NCBI GenBank assembly: GCA_964384945.1
Contig: CAYLMK010000007.1
Span: 124,001 to 188,000 of the forward strand
From: S015-6 sp964384945
GTDB lineage: Bacteria > Desulfobacterota > DSWW01
DNA: 64,000 bases
Direction of reading: 5' to 3'
The notes beneath the pieces were generated by a model that ran no database searches, was not told the DNA's origin, and was given only the letters and a program-made list of their open reading frames with translations. Of this stretch, positions 61,569 through 64,000 are shown piece by piece (position 1 is the stretch's first letter; every line of letters starts with the position of its first letter). Position numbers and translations under genes: made by a program.

Positions 61569-63254
61569 CTAGAGCCGATCCCAGATGGATGCGATCTCCC
61601 GCGGATCCACGTCGAATACGCTTCCCGTGGGCGCCAGGGGCTCGTTTCGGTAGAACGCGGGGTCCGGGCCGTGAACCGTGGCGAATTCCGCCCCTTTGTT
61701 GAAGTTGAGTTCATCCCGGAGGGTCTGTCTTCCGATTTCCATGAGCTCCTGCTCTGTCGCCTCCCGTCCGTAGCGCGCCTTCAGCAGGTCCTTGAAGAAC
61801 CCAATCGCGGCGGTGTGGTCCGAGGGCGAGGCAAGCAGGCAGTACCCCATGCTGTCGACCATGCCCATGACGACCTGCATTTCGAAGGAGGTCTTCACCT
61901 TGCCTTCCCTGTTCATGGGGTCGTCATACGAGAGGCCTGCCGTGTGGTCCGCGCCCATCGGGCTCGTCGCGTACGTAACGCCCACAGCCTTGCAGACCCT
62001 GCCGTCATGGGCCGGAATTGCCTGGCCCTTGAAGGCCGGTATCCGGGTCACACCCAGGGCCTTGGCCGTGGCCACCACGCCGTTGCCCAGCACGGCTCCG
62101 AATCCGGTCCCCTTCTCCACTTCTTTCAACAGGGCCCAGGCGGAATCCACGTCCCCCATCTTCATCTTTCCCGCGCTTGCCGCAACGCCCATGGCGGCGC
62201 CCAGTTCGATGGTGTCCAGGCCCATTTCGTCGCAGAAACGATCCATCCTGGACACCTCGTCAGGGTCCGAGATCCCGAGGTTCGTGCCCAGCAGCGCAAT
62301 CGTCTCGTATTCGAAGGCGGAGGTCACATGTCTGGATTCCGCATCGTGGAAGATGATCGAGCACTTGACGATGCACCCGGGCATACATCCGTCCATGCGC
62401 CCTCCCCTCTCCCCTCGAAGCTTCTCCAGATTCTCCCCTCCGAGCCTCTCAAACCCGGGGGTCTCCTCGCTGCCGTAGTTCCTGGACGGCATGCTCCCGA
62501 GGCCCCGCAGGGCCACGACCCCGAACGGGGTGCCGTGCCTGCTGAAGGCCTGAAGCTGCCCGTCCTCCTGGACGACCTTGGTCCACCTGCTCAGGGTCTC
62601 ACGGTGGAGATCCTTGTCCGCCATGGAGACAGGGGCCGTGCCCGCGTCGTCGACCACGATCGCCTTGAGCCCCTTGGCCCCCATCACGGCGCCCAGTCCC
62701 CCGCGTCCCGCGTGCCGCGAGGGGTGGCCGTCCTTGTCCGTAAAGGCCACCGAGGCGCCCTTCCACTTCCGTTCGCCTGCAGGCCCGATGGAGATCACCG
62801 CGGCGTTCTTCCCGTGCTTCTTCAACGCCTCCACCAGGGCATACGTCTTCATCCCCTTGTAGCCCTCTCCATCCTGGAAGGTCACGCCATCCTTGTTGAT
62901 CACGAGTACCCGCAGCTTTCCGTCCTTCGGCGCCCCTTGGATCACGACGGCGCGAATCCCGAGCCTGTCCAGCTTCTGCGCCGTGGGCCCGCCGGCGTTG
63001 GACTCCTTGATCCCCAGGGTCAGGGGGCTCTTCCCTCCCACCGAGATGCGCCCGCAGGAGGGGGCCAGGGTTCCCGCCAGGGGCCCCCCGGCGATCACGA
63101 GCTTGGCCTCGGCCGACAGGGGGTCCGTCTTGGGCGGCACCTCCTTGCTCAGAATCCTGGCCGAAAGCCCTCTTCCGCCTACAAGAGTCAGTTCCCGAGG
63201 AAGATCCTCCAGCCTGGTCTCAAGCCTGCTCATGTCAACGCGTAGGATTTTCAT
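61569..63254 (-). CDS. Aldehyde:ferredoxin oxidoreductase-family tungsten/molybdenum enzyme
   Basis: 561 residues. The N-terminal AOR domain has RGLSARILSKEVPP and NAGGPTAQKLDRLG. The cluster cysteines are C290, C294, C298 (in GCMPGCIVKC) and C472 (GYCLLA). The spacing is CX3CX3C rather than the CX2CX3C of the Pyrococcus enzyme. AOR-family enzymes oxidise aldehydes or reduce acids with ferredoxin, using a bis-pyranopterin tungsten cofactor. AGGAGG lies 5 bases before the ATG. It precedes the small lipoprotein gene by 3 bases; this link to an envelope module is unexplained. Confidence 0.93.
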   Translation of the reverse strand: MKILRVDMSRLETRLEDLPRELTLVGGRGLSARILSKEVPPKTDPLSAEAKLVIAGGPLAGTLAPSCGRISVGGKSPLTLGIKESNAGGPTAQKLDRLGIRAVVIQGAPKDGKLRVLVINKDGVTFQDGEGYKGMKTYALVEALKKHGKNAAVISIGPAGERKWKGASVAFTDKDGHPSRHAGRGGLGAVMGAKGLKAIVVDDAGTAPVSMADKDLHRETLSRWTKVVQEDGQLQAFSRHGTPFGVVALRGLGSMPSRNYGSEETPGFERLGGENLEKLRGERGGRMDGCMPGCIVKCSIIFHDAESRHVTSAFEYETIALLGTNLGISDPDEVSRMDRFCDEMGLDTIELGAAMGVAASAGKMKMGDVDSAWALLKEVEKGTGFGAVLGNGVVATAKALGVTRIPAFKGQAIPAHDGRVCKAVGVTYATSPMGADHTAGLSYDDPMNREGKVKTSFEMQVVMGMVDSMGYCLLASPSDHTAAIGFFKDLLKARYGREATEQELMEIGRQTLRDELNFNKGAEFATVHGPDPAFYRNEPLAPTGSVFDVDPREIASIWDRL

Positions 63255-63325
63255 GGGTTCCTCCTGTCCTTCCGTTGGTCACTGGGACTCCTGACGATCT
63301 GAATGGCCCGATTTGCCGGCCCGCG

Positions 63326-63541
63326 TCATGAACGACCGGCGGTACGCAAGAGCATAATCAACAAGCGCGCGTAATTCAATCCGGCAAGCCCCGACCGGCT
63401 TGGAAACATGCCGTCGCGGCAGAAGACGAGCGCGGGGTGGCAGGGCGCGAGCAGAAGGACCGCCAGGGCTCGCAGCCAGTCGATGTCGGGCCTTCGCTCG
63501 GGGCGTTGCGGGCTCAGAGCAGCAGCGTTGGCCTTTGACAT
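63326..63541 (-). pseudogene. Acyltransferase-3 family remnant (N-terminal end only)
   Basis: 71 codons on the minus strand. The segment PDIDWLRALAVLLLAPCHPAL matches the first membrane helix of acyltransferase-3 (OafA-like) proteins, where the pattern is LDWLRxLAxLLVxxxH. Those proteins are about 350-400 residues, so more than 80 percent is missing. Downstream the frame meets a stop and then the aldehyde oxidoreductase promoter region. It is likely a decayed gene end. The 395-base stretch 63255-63650 contains nothing else recognisable. Confidence 0.5.
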
Positions 63542-63650
63542 ACGTGATGCCGTTCTTTACTCTTTTTCGAAGGGGCATTGCCCCGGTACGGCCCACTCCA
63601 GCGTAACGAAATGCACCGGATCAACAGAGCCGGCAACGACCGGAGACGAG

Positions 63651-64000
63651 ATGGAACAAGAATCCAACGGAGCCCTTCGCGAGACCGTCCGCAACATCCA
63701 CCGCTACATAGGCGACAACCTGTATTTCGGCCGGCCCGACCTGGAAATCCGGGGGGAGAAGTTCAACGCCGCCCTTCTGCTGACCCTGCTCACAGGGCTG
63801 CGGCAGGGCAAGGCGCTGATCATCGGAGAGCCGGGCCTGGGAAAGACCACCTCTGCGGAGTACGTGTGTTGCCTCCTTTACCGCGTGCCCCTCGGCACCA
63901 TCTGGGCCAGTGAAGTCTCCGGACATCCGGAACAGACCGAGGAGAAGATCATCGGACGGCCCGACCTGGGGAGGCTGAACCGGGGGGAGGAGGTCGTTGT
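63651..64000 (+). CDS. MoxR-like AAA+ ATPase, N-terminal part (runs off the window)
   Basis: The frame opens at ATG 63651 and is still open at 64000 (116 codons). Walker A is GEPGLGKTT with K65. The segment TEEKIIGRPDLGRLN matches the region after helix 2 in MoxR/RavA-type ATPases, which act as chaperones and often work with VWA proteins. Residues 1-50 are helical (IHRYIGDNLYFGRP). It is divergent from the aldehyde oxidoreductase operon. Whether a VWA partner follows is outside the window. Confidence 0.8.
   Translation, partial: MEQESNGALRETVRNIHRYIGDNLYFGRPDLEIRGEKFNAALLLTLLTGLRQGKALIIGEPGLGKTTSAEYVCCLLYRVPLGTIWASEVSGHPEQTEEKIIGRPDLGRLNRGEEVV

Noticed and set aside
1..64000. tRNA or rRNA genes, CRISPR arrays, insertion sequences, phage integrases
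   Set aside because: None was recognised when reading both strands: no clover-leaf with a T-loop GTTCGA context, no regular short repeats and no transposase or integrase signature.

Overview
The window is GC-rich throughout, with tightly packed genes and frequent 4-base ATGA/GTGA overlaps. The gene content suggests a motile, Gram-negative, strictly or mostly anaerobic bacterium, most likely of the former Deltaproteobacteria (Desulfobacterota). It has flagellar basal-body genes under a sigma-54 promoter, a tungsten-type aldehyde:ferredoxin oxidoreductase, a large 2-hydroxyacyl-CoA dehydratase-type activase, an ADP-forming acyl-CoA synthetase, and an ExbB/ExbD/TPR envelope module. The taxonomic call is inference from gene content, not from a marker gene.

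Layout. (1) 1-9192, minus strand: flgB-flgC-fliE-fliF-fliG-(fliH), then a sigma-54 response regulator, its histidine kinase and an AMIN/TPR envelope protein. Both transcription units begin with a good -24/-12 promoter. (2) 9370-23403: a diguanylate cyclase, a VWA membrane protein, a metallo-beta-lactamase-fold protein, a 1435-residue acyl-CoA dehydratase activase (plus strand), a secreted propeller/calcium-repeat protein and an HDOD-hybrid histidine kinase. (3) 23615-34866, plus strand: a glycan (exopolysaccharide or O-antigen-like) locus with three GT4 glycosyltransferases, a polytopic membrane protein, two radical SAM enzymes, a GNAT-like protein, a PIG-L deacetylase and a Wzx-type flippase. 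It ends in an AT-rich island. (4) 35058-40428, plus strand: FAD reductase, SDR, PaaK-type CoA ligase, HAD hydrolase, SDR. (5) 40425-44723, minus strand: a TetR-led operon (TetR, metallophosphoesterase, unknown small protein, HipA-like kinase fused to pentapeptide repeats, M24 peptidase) with a near-consensus promoter whose spacer is a palindromic operator. (6) 45304-55559: a secreted protein with a structured leader, HAD, then a lipoprotein/ADP-forming synthetase/DUF1329 operon, and a divergent AMP-ligase, acetoacetate decarboxylase-like protein and PilZ protein. (7) 55596-63254, minus strand: aldehyde oxidoreductase, lipoprotein, then a VWA protein, ExbB, ExbD, ExbD and a TPR protein. (8) 63326-64000: an acyltransferase-3 remnant and the start of a MoxR-like ATPase.

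The most interesting system is in region 7. The VWA protein has a TonB/TolA-like N-terminal membrane helix carrying the S-x3-H signature that contacts ExbB/ExbD, but a von Willebrand A domain instead of a TonB C-terminus. With one ExbB, two ExbDs and a large TPR protein, this looks like a proton-motive-force-driven envelope machine whose mobile arm is a VWA adhesion or metal-ion domain. The kinase/pentapeptide pair of region 5 and the AMIN-TPR protein tied to the flagellar two-component system are the next best leads.
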